NCBI GenBank assembly: GCA_040768845.1
Contig: JAXGME010000002.1
Coordinates: forward strand, 372,001 to 436,000
From: JAEZHK01 sp040768845
Lineage (GTDB): Bacteria > Bacillota > Clostridia > Christensenellales > Aristaeellaceae
Length of the DNA stretch: 64,000 nucleotides
Direction of reading: 5' to 3'
This document shows, one piece after another, positions 8,637 to 16,870 of this stretch. The notes under the pieces are model-generated. The model was given only the letters and a program-made list of their open reading frames with translations. It was not told where the DNA came from and did no database searches. The translations under genes were made by a program, and so were the position numbers. The stretch's first letter is position 1, and each line of letters opens with the position of its first letter.

Positions 8637-9146
8637 ATGATCGATGTCTCGGCCGCGCTCAAAAATCCGGGACAGGCCTATCCGTTCGAATGCGCGCTGG
8701 CGCTCGAGCCGATGGACGTCCTGAGCGACCAGGTGCGGCTGTCGGGCATCCTCCTGAAGGGTGATTTGACCGGCGCGGGCGAATCGGTTTCGGTCCGGGG
8801 GACGGTGCGCTCAACGCTGACCGCCCACTGCGCCCGGTGCCTCCGGGAAGTTTCGCAGCCCCTTTCGGCCGACATCGACGAGGTGTTCGTGCGCGAGAGC
8901 GATCCCGAAAACCCCGACCAGCGCCTGCTGGAGGGCCACGAGATCGACCTGACCAGCCCCGCCCGGGAAGCGCTGCTGCTGGAGATGCCGATGCGGCTTC
9001 TGTGCCGCGAGGACTGCCGGGGGCTCTGCCCCGTCTGCGGCGCGAACCTCAACGAAACGCCCTGCGACTGCCCGAAGGGGCCCGTCCGGGAAAACCCCTT
9101 TGCGGCACTCAGAGAACGAATTCCCAGCGACGACGAGGAGGTGTAA
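8637..9146 (+). CDS. YceD family protein (DUF177) upstream of rpmF
   Basis: A 169-residue cytoplasmic protein of the DUF177/YceD family, which in bacteria and plastids is linked to 23S rRNA accumulation and almost always precedes rpmF. Family Cys pairs are visible: CARCLREV near the middle, then CREDCRGLCPVCGANLNETPC close to the C-terminus, a likely zinc knuckle. Its stop codon is two bases from the rpmF start, so the genes are translationally close. The role in rRNA is family knowledge, not seen here. Confidence 0.9.
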   Translation: MIDVSAALKNPGQAYPFECALALEPMDVLSDQVRLSGILLKGDLTGAGESVSVRGTVRSTLTAHCARCLREVSQPLSADIDEVFVRESDPENPDQRLLEGHEIDLTSPAREALLLEMPMRLLCREDCRGLCPVCGANLNETPCDCPKGPVRENPFAALRERIPSDDEEV

Positions 9147-9148
9147 CC

Positions 9149-9349
9149 ATGGCCGTACCGAAGTATAAAACGTCAAAGGCGCGCAAGCACTCCCGCCGCG
9201 CCGCGAACTGGAAGCTGAGCGTGCCCGGCATTGTCAAGTGCCCGCGCTGCCAGAAGATGAAGCTGAGCCACCGCGTGTGCAAGCATTGCGGGTACTACGA
9301 TGGGCAGAAGGTCATCGACATGGAGAGCGAAAAGAAGCAGGCGAAGTAA
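9149..9349 (+). CDS. rpmF: Ribosomal protein L32, zinc-binding form
   Basis: A 66-residue large-subunit protein beginning MAVPKYKTSKARKHSRR, the standard L32 N-terminus. It keeps both Cys pairs (CPRC and CKHC), so it is the zinc-containing form. The ATG at 9149 follows GAGGAGGTG, which lies inside the end of yceD. A terminator follows 11 bases after the stop codon. Confidence 0.97.
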   Translation: MAVPKYKTSKARKHSRRAANWKLSVPGIVKCPRCQKMKLSHRVCKHCGYYDGQKVIDMESEKKQAK

Positions 9350-9360
9350 GGATCTCATCG

Positions 9361-9386
9361 GCCCTCGTCCATGGACGGGGGCTTTT
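9361..9386 (+). terminator. Terminator after rpmF
   Basis: GCCCTCGTCC pairs with GGACGGGGGC (one G-U), followed by TTTTCCTTT. Confidence 0.75.
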
Positions 9387-9442
9387 CCTTTGCTTTCCTT
9401 TGCCGGGGGCCGCCGGCGCCCACCCGAGAAAGGATGAACGGC

Positions 9443-10231
9443 ATGAAATTTCCCAAGTGCGCGTGCATTGAAACCCTGTATCTGGAAAAGCCGTTTCTCG
9501 ACCGCTTTGAGGCGGCAAAGAAGGACGGCTTTGCCTATGTGGAGTTCTGGGGCTGGCGGGACAAGGACCTGGGCGCGGTCGCGGCCGCGGCGCGGGATGC
9601 CGGCGTGGGCATCAGCAACTTCAACGGCGGCCAGGATTACTCGCTGGTCAACCCCGCCCACAGGATGCGCTATCTGGATCAGCTGAAGGAATCGGTGGAC
9701 GCCGCCCTGCGGCTGGGCGCGCGGGCGGTCACCCTGCTCTCCAACGCTTTGGGCCCCGGCGGCGCGGCCGCCGACAGTTTTTCGGAGCTTTCGGAAGCGG
9801 TCAAGCTCTCGTCGCTCTACGCGGGGCTGGCCGAGTGCGCGAAACTGGCGGAGGACAGCGGCATCCGCATGAACCTGGAGGCCCTCAACACCGCCACAGA
9901 CCATCCGGGCTATTTTCTCACCCGCACCCGCACCGCCGCGGAGCTGACCGGGCTGATCGGCTCCCCCATGCTCAAGATTCTCTATGATGTCTACCACATG
10001 CAGCTGAACGAGGGCGCGCTGTGCGACACCATCGCCCGCTACGCCGGGCAAATCGGCCACGTCCACGTGGCGGACGCGCCCGGGCGCCACGAGCCGGGCA
10101 CCGGCGAAATCAACTATGCCCGCGTATTCCGGCAACTGGAGGAGAGCGGCTACGACGGCATCGTCGGCTTTGAGCTGTTCCCGATGACCACCACGGCCGA
10201 GGCCGTCCGCGCCATCAACCGCCTTGGATGA
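9443..10231 (+). CDS. Xylose isomerase-like TIM barrel protein, hydroxypyruvate isomerase type
   Basis: A 262-residue protein of the AP endonuclease 2 / sugar isomerase-epimerase superfamily (PF01261). Putative metal ligands lie at the expected strand ends: Glu in NLEALN, Asp and His in YDVYHMQ, His in HVHVADAPGRHEPGTGE and Glu in GFELFP. The NLEALN to YDVYHMQ pattern and the GRHEPGTGEINY motif match Hyi-type hydroxypyruvate isomerases, though relatives act on other keto sugars. Start at 9443 gives the better spacing from AAAGGA; ATG at 9434 is also possible. It follows the rpmF terminator, and no promoter was identified. It runs convergently to lacZ. Confidence 0.85.
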   Translation: MKFPKCACIETLYLEKPFLDRFEAAKKDGFAYVEFWGWRDKDLGAVAAAARDAGVGISNFNGGQDYSLVNPAHRMRYLDQLKESVDAALRLGARAVTLLSNALGPGGAAADSFSELSEAVKLSSLYAGLAECAKLAEDSGIRMNLEALNTATDHPGYFLTRTRTAAELTGLIGSPMLKILYDVYHMQLNEGALCDTIARYAGQIGHVHVADAPGRHEPGTGEINYARVFRQLEESGYDGIVGFELFPMTTTAEAVRAINRLG

Positions 10232-10244
10232 CGGCCGTCTCCGG

Positions 10245-10405
10245 GCATCAAAAACCCTGCGGGTTTTTGATGCGAAGGAAAGTGGCTGCGCACACCTGAA
10301 ATCCCCGGGATTTCCGGGCGGTGTGCTGACGTATGGTATTGTTTGGTCCATCGTGTGCGCACTGATGGACCAAACGCGTTCCCGGCGCGCTGGTCGCCGG
10401 GAACG
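10245..10405. other. Cluster of four consecutive perfect or near-perfect hairpins
   Basis: The space between the convergent isomerase and lacZ genes holds H1 10245-10273 (13-bp stem, 3-base loop), H2 10290-10326 (outer GCACACC/GGTGTGC plus an inner stem of about 7 bp), H3 10341-10375 (12-bp stem, 11-base loop containing GTGCGCAC) and H4 10377-10405 (11-bp stem, 7-base loop). A fifth hairpin with a T tract follows at 10441. The series could be a structured RNA or a long 3' UTR of the isomerase transcript. No promoter inside it was convincing and no known RNA family was recognised. Confidence 0.6.
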
Positions 10406-10440
10406 GTTGAAGCCTATGGGGCCTTTGTCGATGGTCTGAC

Positions 10441-10471
10441 GCCCGCCGCATGCATGCGGCGGGCAGTTTTT
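10441..10471 (+). terminator. Intrinsic terminator ending the hairpin cluster
   Basis: The 24-base palindrome from 10441 to 10464 (arms GCCCGCCGCATG / CATGCGGCGGGC) is followed by AGTTTTT. It is oriented to stop plus-strand transcription just before the end of lacZ. Confidence 0.8.
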
Positions 10472-10473
10472 CT

Positions 10474-13400
10474 TTACAGGGGCCGGATGACAAACGAGAA
10501 GGCGTGGGGCGCCTCTCCGTCGATCAGAAATTCCGGATGGGTGCGGGCGCCCCAGCCGTCGTCGCCGCCGACGCCCATGCGCCTTGCCGCCACATCCAGC
10601 ACCGTATAGGTGACCGGCGGCAGCTCGTCCGGGTGCCGCGCCGACGCCAGCTCGCCGGCGGTGTAGGGCAGCACCGAAATTTCCAGCGGCGCGCCGTCCA
10701 TGTCTACGCGAAGGCCCGCGCCGCCCTCGTCCGTCACTTCCAGCCAGCGCACCCCCGCGCGGTTGCCGCATTCCTGCGGCACCACGTAGCGGGTGAGGTT
10801 TTTTTCCGCGCTGGTCGTAAACACGCCCAGCCGCGCGCCGGCCAGCCGGTCAACGTAGTTTTCTTCCGGGCCCAGGCCGTAGTAGCGCACCCTGTCAAAC
10901 CGCCTGGGCAGCCGCAGCGAAAGCCCCACGGCGGGCACCGGGCCCATGCCCGGCACCCCCGGCAGGTTCAGCGATACCCGCACCGCGCCGCCCGGCAGCA
11001 TCCGGTAGGCGATGTCGGCAAAGGCATCCTTTGCGATGGGCAGCGCGTAGCGGAAGGTGATCTTCGGCGGCTCGCCGGGCGGTGCGGGCAGGACGTCCGC
11101 CAGGCGCGCGCACTCGCTGGCCGCGCGCCAGAAGGCCATGTCCCCATCGAACCCGTTTCCGCGGTCGGTGTCGGTCGGCGCCCGGAACAGGCTCAGCCGG
11201 AAGGGCGTTTCGATGAGCTCCGGCCCATCCGCCCCGCGGTAGGAGGTCAGGCCGCCCTCCGGCAGCGAAAAGAGCGCGCGGACGCCGCCGGAGAAGGCGC
11301 CGATGTTCCAATCCCCCGGCACCAGGCGCACATCACCCTCAGGCGCCGCCGCCGGGCCCTCCACCCGGAACACATGCTGCCCGTGCATCTGCTCATATCC
11401 CCTGGGGGCCCAGGGCGCGTCCTCGGCCAGACACAGCGCGCAGCAGAGCGCGTATTCGCCGGGCTCGCGGCATTCGGGCAGGTCCAGCGGCAAGAACGCG
11501 GTTTCGCCCGCCGCCACCCGGGGGATCGCGCGGCCGGAGGCGATCTCCGCCCCGTCCTTCAAAAGCGCGTAGCGCAGCACGTATCCCTCCGTCCCGACAA
11601 AGAGGTTGCGGTTGACAAGGCGCACGCCGCCCGCCTCCGGCAGAATCTTCACCGGCTGATACAGGTACCTGACTTCCTGCATCTTGGGTGAGGGCGTGCG
11701 GTCGGCAAACAGAAGGCCGTTGGCGCAGAAGCTGCGGTCGTTGGGCCGGTCGAAGAAGTCGCCGCCGTAGGCGTAGCGCGCGCCGCCGCCGGGCGCGGTG
11801 GTGATAAGCGCCTGGTCGATGTAATCCCAGATGAACGCCCCCTGAAACATCGGGTATTTTTCCATGAGTTCGGTGTACTTGAAAAGATTGCCCACCGCGT
11901 TGCCCATCGCATGGGCGTATTCGCACAGGATGTAGGGCTTGTCCGGGCCCGCCTCAAGGGCCTTTTCCACGTCCCAGGGCCGGACGTACATGCGGCTTTC
12001 GATGTCCGACGTACCGTTAAAGCGCCGGTCGGCGGACACGCCCTCGTAGTGGACGGGGCGCGTATCGTCCATCTCGCGCATGAGGCTGGCCATGTTGTAC
12101 AGCACCTCGCCACCATAGCTCTCGTTGCCGCAGGACCAGATCAGCACGGACGGGTGGTTTTTGTCGCGCTCGATCATCGACCGGGCGCGGTCGTTGACGG
12201 CGTCCTGCCAAAGGGGGTCGTCATTGGGCACGGCCCGCCCGGCGTCGAGGCCCCGGGGCATCGACCAGGTGCCGTGGGTTTCCAGGTTGGCCTCGTCGAT
12301 CACGTAGATGCCGTAGCGGTCGCACAGCGCGTACAGCCGGCTGTCGTTGGGGTAGTGGCAGGTGCGCAGCGCGTTGATGTTGCTGCGCTTCATTTCCAGG
12401 ATGTCCGACAGCATCTCCGCCTCCGTCAGCGTGCGCCCGCCCACGGGGCTGAACTCGTGGCGGTTGACGCCGCGCAGTTCCACGCGCTTGCCGTTGAGCA
12501 GCATGCGGCCGTCCCTGATCTCAATGCGGCGAAAGCCGACGTGGGTCTGCGCCACCTCGATCGCGCCCTCCGGCCCCGTCAGCGTGACCCGGAGGCGGTA
12601 CAGGCTGGGCGCCTCCGCGCTCCACCGCTCGGGCGCGGGCACCGGGTGGATGATCCGGGTTTCGGGGCTCGCGGGCAGTTCAAAGCACAGCGTCTCGCGC
12701 CCGGCCCCGTCCGTCAGCTCGACCCGGGCGGACACCGCCTCGGCTTCGGGCAGCGAGAGCCGAAGGCGCAGGTCCAGCAGGCCGTTTTTGAAGTCCTCCT
12801 CCAGAAGCGCCCTGGCGGACAAATCCTCCACGTGGGCCCGGGGGTGGGCCGTCAGCCGCACGGAGCGGATCAGCCCGGTAAAGCGCCAGAAGTCCTGATC
12901 CTCCAGCCAGGAGGCGGTGGAGTACCGGAACAGCCGGACCGCCAGGCGGTTTTTGCCCGGCCGCAGCGCCTCCGTCACATCAAAGCGGGAGGGCGTGAAG
13001 CCGTCCTCGGCATAGCCGACGAAGGTTCCGTTGACCCACGCGTAGAGCGCGGTCACCGCACCGTCAAAGCTCAGCGCCACCCGCCCCGCGGGAAAATCCT
13101 CCGGCAGCCAAAAGTCGGTGACGTACTCCGCCACCGGGTTCTCCCGCGGAATCTGCGGCGGGCGGATGCCTTCCCGCCCGTCCCAGGGGTATTGGATGTT
13201 GAGGTACTGGGGAACCCCGCAGCCGGACAGCTCCAGGCAGCCGGGCACCCGCACCGTGCGCCAGCCGGAGACATCATAACCGGGGTGCTCGAAGCCCTCC
13301 GCCATCCCCTCCGGGCCGGGCGCATAGCGAAGCTTCCACTCGCCGTCAAGGCACATTTCAAGGCCGCTGCGCCCGCGGTCGGCCTCCGCGGGGGTTTGAA

Positions 13401-13491
13401 ACACCTCGTGGTCCGAATGGGCATCCAGCCGATTGACGGCAAAGACCCGTGGGTCGGAAAGCCAGTCCAGCGTGGGCTTGATCTCTTTCAT
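10474..13491 (-). CDS. lacZ: Beta-galactosidase, glycoside hydrolase family 2 (LacZ type)
   Basis: A 1005-residue cytoplasmic enzyme (no signal peptide) releasing beta-linked galactose. It has the five-domain LacZ layout: jelly-roll N-domain with the DGAVTALYAWVNG and GYAEDGFTPSRFD motifs, Ig-like domain, TIM barrel with NRHEFSPVGGRTLTEAEM and RTCHYPN, then the small C-domain (Bgal_small_N type). Catalytic residues are Glu457 in GNESYGG (acid/base) and Glu524 in CEYAHAMGN (nucleophile). The ATG at 13491 follows GGAGGTG. It is last in an operon after solute-binding protein and two permeases, which suggests import of a galactose-containing oligosaccharide. With the fucosidase across the regulator, fucosylated galactosides are likely substrates; that is inference. 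Confidence 0.95.
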   Translation of the reverse strand: MKEIKPTLDWLSDPRVFAVNRLDAHSDHEVFQTPAEADRGRSGLEMCLDGEWKLRYAPGPEGMAEGFEHPGYDVSGWRTVRVPGCLELSGCGVPQYLNIQYPWDGREGIRPPQIPRENPVAEYVTDFWLPEDFPAGRVALSFDGAVTALYAWVNGTFVGYAEDGFTPSRFDVTEALRPGKNRLAVRLFRYSTASWLEDQDFWRFTGLIRSVRLTAHPRAHVEDLSARALLEEDFKNGLLDLRLRLSLPEAEAVSARVELTDGAGRETLCFELPASPETRIIHPVPAPERWSAEAPSLYRLRVTLTGPEGAIEVAQTHVGFRRIEIRDGRMLLNGKRVELRGVNRHEFSPVGGRTLTEAEMLSDILEMKRSNINALRTCHYPNDSRLYALCDRYGIYVIDEANLETHGTWSMPRGLDAGRAVPNDDPLWQDAVNDRARSMIERDKNHPSVLIWSCGNESYGGEVLYNMASLMREMDDTRPVHYEGVSADRRFNGTSDIESRMYVRPWDVEKALEAGPDKPYILCEYAHAMGNAVGNLFKYTELMEKYPMFQGAFIWDYIDQALITTAPGGGARYAYGGDFFDRPNDRSFCANGLLFADRTPSPKMQEVRYLYQPVKILPEAGGVRLVNRNLFVGTEGYVLRYALLKDGAEIASGRAIPRVAAGETAFLPLDLPECREPGEYALCCALCLAEDAPWAPRGYEQMHGQHVFRVEGPAAAPEGDVRLVPGDWNIGAFSGGVRALFSLPEGGLTSYRGADGPELIETPFRLSLFRAPTDTDRGNGFDGDMAFWRAASECARLADVLPAPPGEPPKITFRYALPIAKDAFADIAYRMLPGGAVRVSLNLPGVPGMGPVPAVGLSLRLPRRFDRVRYYGLGPEENYVDRLAGARLGVFTTSAEKNLTRYVVPQECGNRAGVRWLEVTDEGGAGLRVDMDGAPLEISVLPYTAGELASARHPDELPPVTYTVLDVAARRMGVGGDDGWGARTHPEFLIDGEAPHAFSFVIRPL

Positions 13492-13504
13492 GGGGCACCT
13501 CCAT

Positions 13505-14314
13505 TTATTTTACGGACCCGGCGATTCCCTCGGTGAAGAACTTCTGAAGCGCGAAGAAGATCACGATGGTGGGCAGCGTGCAAAGAAGCACCGCCAGCAT
13601 CAGCGCGCCGTAGTCCGTCACATAGCCGGCGATCAGGTTTGCGATCAGCATCGGCATTGTGACGGATTCGTTGGTCTGCATGATCACCTTGGGCCACAGG
13701 TAGTTGTTCCAGGCGTTCATGAACGTGATGGTCATGGCCGCCGCATAGGTGGACTTCATCGTCGGGATGAACATGCGAAAGAAGATGCCGACCTCCGTCA
13801 GGCCGTCGATGCGCGCGGCCTCGATGATGTCGTGGGGGAACGCGCGGGCGTTTTGCCGGAACATCATGATCAAAAAGGGCGTGGAGATGCCCGGCAGGAT
13901 GAAGGCGGCATAGGTGTTGAGCAGCCCCATCCGCGAGAACATCCGAAACAGCGGGATCAGCGTGGCCGCGAAGGGCACCATCATGGCCAGAAGCAGAACC
14001 GACATCACCCGGTCCTTGGCGCGGTCGTGGTAGATCTCAAAGCCGTAGCCCGCCAGCGAGCACACCAAAAGCGCCAGAAACGTCTGCAAAAACGCGTTGA
14101 CGAAGGAATTCTTCATCGCGTTCCACACGTCCTGCCCGGCGATCAGTGCCCGGTAGTTGGCGGCGGTGTTGCCGCCGGGCAGCAGCCAGCCGCTGAGCAC
14201 CACCGCGCTTTTGTTGCTGGCGGACACCGCCATCCAGTACAGCGGAAACACCGAAAGCAGCGCCGCGATGGTCAGAAACAGGTATTTGAACGATGTGGCC
14301 AGCGCCCGCTTCAT
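13505..14314 (-). CDS. Carbohydrate ABC transporter permease, MalG/UgpE type
   Basis: A 269-residue inner-membrane permease with six predicted spans (first at about residues 9-29). The EAA loop for ATPase contact reads EAARIDGLTEVGIFFRMFIP. Its start overlaps the stop of the partner permease by four bases (ATGA), so the two are translationally coupled, and lacZ follows after 13 bases. It belongs to the CUT1 sugar uptake family. No ATP-binding subunit is encoded here; such systems often share an MsiK/UgpC-type ATPase encoded elsewhere. Confidence 0.93.
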   Translation of the reverse strand: MKRALATSFKYLFLTIAALLSVFPLYWMAVSASNKSAVVLSGWLLPGGNTAANYRALIAGQDVWNAMKNSFVNAFLQTFLALLVCSLAGYGFEIYHDRAKDRVMSVLLLAMMVPFAATLIPLFRMFSRMGLLNTYAAFILPGISTPFLIMMFRQNARAFPHDIIEAARIDGLTEVGIFFRMFIPTMKSTYAAAMTITFMNAWNNYLWPKVIMQTNESVTMPMLIANLIAGYVTDYGALMLAVLLCTLPTIVIFFALQKFFTEGIAGSVK

Positions 14315-15225
14315 CGTTTGTCACCCACCTTCATCTGGCCCAGTGCCAAAATCGCCACCAGGATGAAGATCACAAAGGACATGGCCGCCGAATAGCCAAA
14401 CTTGGGCACCTGCTGGAAGGTGGCCTTGTAGATGTAGTGGCTCATGGTGATGGTCATGTTGGCGGGGTTGCCCCGGGTGAGGTTGAAGGATTCGTCAAAC
14501 AGCTGCAGCGTGCCGTTGGTGGACAGGATTGCCGTCAGCAGGATGATGGGCCGGAGCAGCGGAATCGTGATACGCGTGAACTGCTGGAACCAGGAGGCCC
14601 CGTCGATGCGGGCCGCCTCGTAGATGGTGCCCTCGATGGACTGGAGCCCCGCCAGGTAGAACACCATGTTGTAGCCGGTCCAGCGCCAGATGAGCGCGAT
14701 GATCACCACCGCCCGGGCCGTAAAGGTGCCGTTGAGCCAGTTGATGCCCTCTGACAGGATGCCCGCGCGGATCAGCATCGTGTTGACAAAGCCGTTGACG
14801 TCAAACAGCGCGCGAAAGATGATCGAATAGGACACCAGCGACGTGGCGCAGGGCAGGAAGATCAGCGTGCGGAAGAGGCCGCGCAATTTCAGCTTCGGGT
14901 CGTTGAGAAGGGTCGCCAGCACCAGCGCCAGCACCAGCATCACCGGCACCTGGATCAAAAGAAACAGAAAGTTGTTGGCCATCGCCTGTCGGAAGATGGG
15001 GTCCTTGAGCAGGTATTCGTAGTTGCGAAGGCCCGCGTAGGTCAGCTTTGCGCCCTGGCCTGCCTGCAGCGACAGAAGCGCCGCCTGCACCATGGGGTAG
15101 AAGTTCATCCAGGCGATCAAAAGGCTCGCCGGCAGCAAAAAAGCCCAGCCCGTGACGTTCTGGCGGCTGTCGAGCGAGGGTTTCGCCCGTCCGGGCGGTT
15201 TTCTCACGGCGTGGTTGGCGGTCAC
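14311..15225 (-). CDS. Carbohydrate ABC transporter permease, MalF/UgpA type
   Basis: A 304-residue permease, partner of the MalG-type protein it overlaps. Six membrane spans are predicted, the first near residues 27-48, with the EAA loop EAARIDGASWFQQFTRITIP. The start is GTG at 15225 with GGGGGA eight bases upstream; an ATG at 15227 is out of frame. It is separated from the solute-binding protein gene by a strong GC hairpin that probably lets the binding protein be made in excess. Confidence 0.93.
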   Translation of the reverse strand: MTANHAVRKPPGRAKPSLDSRQNVTGWAFLLPASLLIAWMNFYPMVQAALLSLQAGQGAKLTYAGLRNYEYLLKDPIFRQAMANNFLFLLIQVPVMLVLALVLATLLNDPKLKLRGLFRTLIFLPCATSLVSYSIIFRALFDVNGFVNTMLIRAGILSEGINWLNGTFTARAVVIIALIWRWTGYNMVFYLAGLQSIEGTIYEAARIDGASWFQQFTRITIPLLRPIILLTAILSTNGTLQLFDESFNLTRGNPANMTITMSHYIYKATFQQVPKFGYSAAMSFVIFILVAILALGQMKVGDKR

Positions 15226-15257
15226 ATCCGATTCCCCCTTGCGGCGGATTGTGCAAA

Positions 15258-15283
15258 GGGGGGCGGGGCCTCCCCCGCCCCCC
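15258..15283 (-). other. GC hairpin between binding-protein and permease genes
   Basis: An 11-bp all-GC stem (GGGGGGCGGGG / CCCCGCCCCCC) with loop CCTC and no T tract, 17 bases after the binding-protein stop. This position is typical for mRNA-stabilising or partial termination hairpins that set a high binding protein to permease ratio. Confidence 0.65.
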
Positions 15284-15299
15284 CTGAAGGCTGTCCGGT

Positions 15300-16568
15300 T
15301 TACGCGCCCATCTGGAAGGCCACCGTGGCGTCCGCCTCGGCGAGGGCCTGGTCGATGTCCGCGCCGCTCAGCACCTGGGTGATGGCGGTGGCGACGGCGT
15401 CGCGCGCCTCGTAGTAATACACGCCCGTGGCGTTGGAGGGCACCTTGGCCGCGTAGGCGGTGATGTCGGCAAACACCTTCTGGCCGCCGAAGAATTCGCT
15501 AGGCTGGTTGTACACGTCGCTGTCGCCCGCGGGCAGGTAGGTGGCCAGCGCGCCGGAGGAGGGCAGGATGGTTTCATAGAATTCCACGGAACCGCCAAAG
15601 GTGGCCGCCAGGAAGTCGTTGGCCAGCTGGTAATTCTTGCTGCTGGCCGCCACCGCCCAGGAGGAGCCGCCGTTGTTGGAGTAGTTGGTGCCGCCCTCGA
15701 TGTCCACCTTGGGGATGTTGGTCAGCGCCCACTTGCCGGACTGGTCCGCCGCGGTCTGGATGGAACCCAGAATCCAGCAGCCGTTGATGGTGCCCGTGCA
15801 GTTGCCGGTGGTGAAGGTGGCGATGTAGCCATCCCAGCCGTTGGCCTCCACGTAGACGCCTTCCTGGACCATCTCGGCAAAGTACGCCATAATTTTCTTG
15901 AGCGCGGCGTTGTCCTTGATGTTGAGCGAGCCGTCCTCGTTAAACAGCGAGGAACCGCAGCTCTGCAGCATGATCATCACCAGGTCCGGCTGGCCGGCGG
16001 TGCCGGAAATCATGGGCAGCCCGGTCTTGCCCTTGACATCCTTGCCGATTTCGATGAAGCGGTCCCAGGTAATGTCGGTGAGGTCGGCGACGGTGTAGCC
16101 CGCCTGTTCCAGGATGTCGGTGCGCATGGCCTGCACGGTGGTGCCGTTGTCAAAGGGCACGCCGTAGTTCTTGCCGTCCACCACCGAATAGGCGACCTTC
16201 GCCGCCGGGAACTTTGAGAAGTCCACGCCGCCCCCCGTCAGATCGGCAAACAGGTCCGGATAATTGATGACGTTCTTCTGGAAGGCGTTGTCCTGGCAGA
16301 GAAAGATGTCGGGCATGCCGGACAGGTCTCCGGACATGGCCAGGGTGGTCAGCTTGGTCTGCAGATCGTCCCACGGGGTTTCAATGACGTTGAGCGCAAA
16401 GTCCGGGTGCGTCTGCTGGTAGACCTTGGCGGCCTCGTTCATGGCGTAGATGTTGAACGCCGGGTCCCAGCACCAGACGGTCAGCGCGTTTTCCGCGCCT
16501 TCGGCCATGACCGCAAAGGGCGCGAACGCCAGCATCAGCGCGAGCAAAAGGACGGCCAGCTTTTTCAA
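15300..16568 (-). CDS. Extracellular sugar-binding protein of the CUT1 ABC transporter
   Basis: A 422-residue family 1 solute-binding protein that captures the sugar outside the membrane. The signal peptide covers about residues 1-22 (KLAVLLLALMLAFAPFAVMA), without a lipobox Cys. The mature part starts with the typical ALTVWCWDPAFN strand and contains the usual YGVPFDNGT and GTINGCWILG elements. The start codon is TTG at 16568, preceded by GGAGGGG; no better ATG is present. It is first in the operon behind a consensus promoter with an operator-like palindrome. Substrate is unknown; context suggests a galactoside or fucosylated oligosaccharide. Confidence 0.92.
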   Translation of the reverse strand: MKKLAVLLLALMLAFAPFAVMAEGAENALTVWCWDPAFNIYAMNEAAKVYQQTHPDFALNVIETPWDDLQTKLTTLAMSGDLSGMPDIFLCQDNAFQKNVINYPDLFADLTGGGVDFSKFPAAKVAYSVVDGKNYGVPFDNGTTVQAMRTDILEQAGYTVADLTDITWDRFIEIGKDVKGKTGLPMISGTAGQPDLVMIMLQSCGSSLFNEDGSLNIKDNAALKKIMAYFAEMVQEGVYVEANGWDGYIATFTTGNCTGTINGCWILGSIQTAADQSGKWALTNIPKVDIEGGTNYSNNGGSSWAVAASSKNYQLANDFLAATFGGSVEFYETILPSSGALATYLPAGDSDVYNQPSEFFGGQKVFADITAYAAKVPSNATGVYYYEARDAVATAITQVLSGADIDQALAEADATVAFQMGA

Positions 16569-16631
16569 GATTACCCCTCCCGATGGTTTATTTCATACGG
16601 GCCTTGGCCCGTAGGATGCGCCGCAGGAAAT

Positions 16632-16643
16632 GTAAACCTTTAC
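16632..16643 (-). promoter_or_regulatory. Operator-like palindrome of the sugar ABC operon
   Basis: GTAAACCTTTAC (read on the plus strand) is an inverted repeat GTAAA-N2-TTTAC, placed about eight bases after the predicted transcription start of the minus-strand operon. A near copy lies at the lacI promoter (16804-16815). Likely binding site of the adjacent LacI-family protein. Confidence 0.65.
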
Positions 16644-16655
16644 TTTCTCGCCGAA

Positions 16656-16684
16656 ATTATACCATGCGCCTCCATGCCTGTCAA
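16656..16684 (-). promoter_or_regulatory. Consensus promoter of the sugar ABC / lacZ operon
   Basis: On the minus strand perfect TTGACA (16679-16684), 17 bases, perfect TATAAT (16656-16661). Confidence 0.85.
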
Positions 16685-16801
16685 CGAAAAAACAACATCG
16701 TCTAAACATAATAATGCAGCTTTCCCGAAACCCCCGTTCAATCAGTGCAGTATCTTCCGGTTGTTTTCTGGCAGAATGCAGAATTCCTGGGGCGCGCCAT
16801 C

Positions 16802-16830
16802 TTGTAAACCTTTTCATCAACCGGTATACT
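16802..16830 (+). promoter_or_regulatory. Promoter of the LacI regulator with overlapping operator
   Basis: TTGTAA (16802-16807), 17 bases, TATACT (16825-16830). The sequence GTAAACCTTTTC at 16804-16815 overlaps the -35 and differs at one base from the operator-like palindrome at 16632, which points to autoregulation. Confidence 0.6.
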
Positions 16831-16870
16831 ATATACTATAACCCGAATGTGGTCCGCGGGAGGGGCATCC

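Noticed and set aside
16407..16841. Open frame across the divergent promoter region between the binding-protein and lacI genes
   Set aside because: It is antisense to the binding-protein gene, then runs through promoters and operators with no ribosome site.
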